Shown here one piece after another: positions 4,703-6,583 of a stretch of 6,583 nt of DNA. Within the stretch, counting starts at the first letter, position 1; every line of letters begins with the position of its first letter. Origin of the DNA: Pseudomonadota bacterium (GTDB lineage: Bacteria > Pseudomonadota > Gammaproteobacteria > Burkholderiales > Thiobacillaceae); NCBI GenBank assembly GCA_021791235.1, contig JAJYXA010000539.1, forward strand, positions 1 to 6,583, in the 5' to 3' direction. A program made the position numbers and the translations under genes. Under the pieces are notes generated by a model, which saw only the letters and a list, made by a program, of their open reading frames with translations, searched no databases and was not told where the DNA came from.

Positions 4703-6583
4703 ATGAATCGCAACCGCTATCGTCTGGTGTTCAACACGACTTCAGGCATGATGGTGCCGGCGGCGGAAACCGCGCGGCGCCATGGCAAATCAAACGGTGG
4801 CAAATCGGGCGCGGGCAAGGCGGCGGGCGGCTTGGCGCTGGCTGGCGCACTGCTGGCCAGTTCGGCATGGGGGCAGTCTTTGCCCGTGGCGTGCTCCGGC
4901 GGCGCGTGCGGCGTCAATCCCAATCCCACGGCCTTCGTCGGCAGCGGTGCGGCGAGCTATGCCGTCAATGGCACCCAGGGCATCGTCACCCAGACCACCA
5001 ACAAAGCCATCCTCAACTGGCAGAGCTTCAACGTGGGCAGCGGGCATTCGATGGAATTCATCCAGCCCGGCGCCGGCGCTGCAGCCTTGAACCGCATCTG
5101 GCAGGGCGATGCGAGCGTGATCGCGGGGGCGCTCAAGGCCAACGGCCAGATTTACCTGGTCAACCAGAACGGTATCGTGTTCGCGAACGGCGCGCAGGTG
5201 AACGCGGGCAGCCTGATCGCTTCGACGCTGGACATCAGCGACACGCTCTTCGAAAACGGCATCATCTCGAACCCGAACGCGGATACCGTGGCGGCCTTCA
5301 ATGCGGCGACAGGCGCGCCGGGCGGGCTGGTGCGGGTTGACGCGGGCGCGCAACTCAAAACCGAATCGGGCGGACGGGTGATGCTGCTGGCCGAGAACGT
5401 GGAGAACCATGGCCTGATCGAAACACCGGAAGGCCAGACCATTCTTGCCGCCGGCTCCAAGGTGTATCTCGCGGTGAGCGACGATCCCAACCTGCGCGGC
5501 TTTCTGGTGGAAGTGGACAGCCCGGACAGCGGCGGCGGCACGGCGGCAAATACCGGCCGCATCCTCGCCGAGCGCGGCAATGTGAGCATGACCGGCCTGA
5601 CGGTGAACCAGTCCGGCCGGGTCACCGCCACCACGTCGGTCAATCTCAACGGCTCCATCCGGCTCATGGCGCGCGACACGGTGCAAACCTTCACGCCGCC
5701 CGCGCAGGTGGGCAAGGACCAGGTGCCGATTCCGCTCGGCACGCGCACGGGCACCCTGATCTTCGGCGAGAACAGCGTCACCGAGGTGCTGCCCGAGACC
5801 GCATCGACGGCCGGCCTGAGCGACGAGCAGACCTTCAATCCCTCGATAATCGAGGGCGTGGGCCGCGTCATCCATGCAAGAAGCGACAGCACGATCCGCG
5901 CCCAGGGCGGCATGATCGATCTGGAGGCGCGCGCGGGGCAGGTGTTCCAAGTGGCCGGCGCCAGCCGGGTCGATGGCGTGCGCATCCAGGTGGATGACGG
6001 CGCGGTGCTGGATGCCTCGGGGCTGAAGGATGTCTCGGTGGCGGTCGAACGCAATTACATCGAGGTGGAACTGCGTGGTTCGCAACTGGCGGACTCGCCC
6101 CTGCAACGCAACAGCTTCCTCAACAAGAGCAAGGTGTGGATCGACATCGAGGAGGGCTCGCCGCTGGCCGACGTTTCGGCGGACATCGCCAAGGTGGAAC
6201 GCACGGTGGCGGAGAAAAACGCCGTCGGCGGCACGATCGCGCTGCGCTCGGAAGGCGATCTGGTGCTGCAAGGCGGGGCCACGCTCGACGTCTCCGGCGG
6301 CAGCATCGCCTATCGGGCCGGCTTTGGCCGCACCACCAAGCTCGCGTCCGACGGCCAGATCGTGGACATCGGCAAGGCCGATCCCGAGCGGGTCTACGAC
6401 GGTTTCGCGGACCGTTACACGATATATGACCCGAAGTGGAACCAGACCCGCACCATCGATCTCGGGCAAACCAATTACATCGCCGCGCACACCGCCGGAC
6501 GCGACGCCGGCAAGGTGGAGTTGACCGCGCACAACATGGTGGTGGACGCGACCCTGCGCGGCGAAGCGCAGCCGGGGACGTAC
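4703..6583 (+). CDS. TpsA filamentous-haemagglutinin-like exoprotein, 3'-truncated
   Basis: The gene starts at ATG 4703, five bases after AGGAGA (4692-4697), and stays open to the right edge, giving 627 residues with no stop. The N-terminus MNRNRYRLVFNTTSGMMVPA fits the extended signal peptide region (ESPR) of large TPS and autotransporter proteins, followed by a hydrophobic core (about 42-55) and a probable cut after AWG (57). The TPS/haemagg_act domain (about 70-260) has INWQ-like ILNWQSFNVG (103-112), NQNGIVF (154-160, matching the family NPNG motif) and ASTLDISD (173-180). After it come beta-helix rungs such as GRVMLLAENVENHG and GGMIDLEARAG. Residues about 447-620 (VELRGSQLADSPLQRN ... 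VDVSGGS-like DVSGGS, ADPERVYDG) recall a module of very large FHA-like proteins that end in DUF3739; that comparison is from memory. Cys64 and Cys69 bracket a CSGGAC loop at the mature N-terminus. It is the likely substrate of the TpsB encoded at 2342-3937, acting as a surface adhesin or biofilm factor. The C-terminal part cannot be assessed. Confidence 0.95.
   Translation, partial: MNRNRYRLVFNTTSGMMVPAAETARRHGKSNGGKSGAGKAAGGLALAGALLASSAWGQSLPVACSGGACGVNPNPTAFVGSGAASYAVNGTQGIVTQTTNKAILNWQSFNVGSGHSMEFIQPGAGAAALNRIWQGDASVIAGALKANGQIYLVNQNGIVFANGAQVNAGSLIASTLDISDTLFENGIISNPNADTVAAFNAATGAPGGLVRVDAGAQLKTESGGRVMLLAENVENHGLIETPEGQTILAAGSKVYLAVSDDPNLRGFLVEVDSPDSGGGTAANTGRILAERGNVSMTGLTVNQSGRVTATTSVNLNGSIRLMARDTVQTFTPPAQVGKDQVPIPLGTRTGTLIFGENSVTEVLPETASTAGLSDEQTFNPSIIEGVGRVIHARSDSTIRAQGGMIDLEARAGQVFQVAGASRVDGVRIQVDDGAVLDASGLKDVSVAVERNYIEVELRGSQLADSPLQRNSFLNKSKVWIDIEEGSPLADVSADIAKVERTVAEKNAVGGTIALRSEGDLVLQGGATLDVSGGSIAYRAGFGRTTKLASDGQIVDIGKADPERVYDGFADRYTIYDPKWNQTRTIDLGQTNYIAAHTAGRDAGKVELTAHNMVVDATLRGEAQPGTY

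Noticed and set aside
4790..6532. Long minus-strand open frame (580 codons) opposite tpsA
   Set aside because: The translation is Arg/His/Ala-rich and featureless, while the + strand encodes an unmistakable ESPR and TPS domain.

Overview
The window looks like a piece of chromosome from a high-GC Gram-negative bacterium, most probably a betaproteobacterium (Rhodocyclales, Nitrosomonadales and similar groups fit best). The reasons are strong G/C preference at third codon positions, two proteins with PEP-CTERM sorting tails (one with the PEAETYAMMLAGLGLVGF-type tail common in that class), and a two-partner secretion (TPS) locus whose exoprotein begins with an extended signal peptide. All five genes lie on the + strand and all encode exported proteins. 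No tRNA, rRNA, CRISPR array, transposase or phage gene was seen.

Layout: (1) positions 1-518 hold the 3' end of a PEP-CTERM protein gene whose start lies outside the window. (2) A 125-bp gap with two stem-loops follows, then at 644-2167 a 507-aa secreted protein that keeps most phosphate-binding signature segments of PstS, with no pstCAB beside it. (3) A strong intrinsic terminator at 2228-2258 closes that unit; a second imperfect hairpin follows at 2271-2303. (4) At 2342-3937 lies a TpsB/FhaC-type outer-membrane transporter (POTRA plus beta-barrel). Nineteen bases later comes a small PEP-CTERM protein (3957-4610), and after a further 92 bp an FhaB-like TpsA exoprotein begins at 4703 and runs off the right edge (627 codons visible, no stop).

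How the genes fit together: TpsB (2342-3937) and TpsA (4703 onward) are almost certainly a cognate transporter/adhesin pair. TpsA would cross the inner membrane by Sec and be threaded through TpsB to the cell surface. The PEP-CTERM protein between them appears co-transcribed with tpsB and would be processed by an exosortase encoded elsewhere. Its body has short beta-strand repeats reminiscent of FHA-type beta-helices, so the locus may link exosortase sorting to TPS. The PstS-like protein is probably a separate transcription unit. The most interesting point is the gene order tpsB - PEP-CTERM - tpsA, with a solitary PstS-like protein next door. A functional link between these parts is inference, not shown by the sequence.
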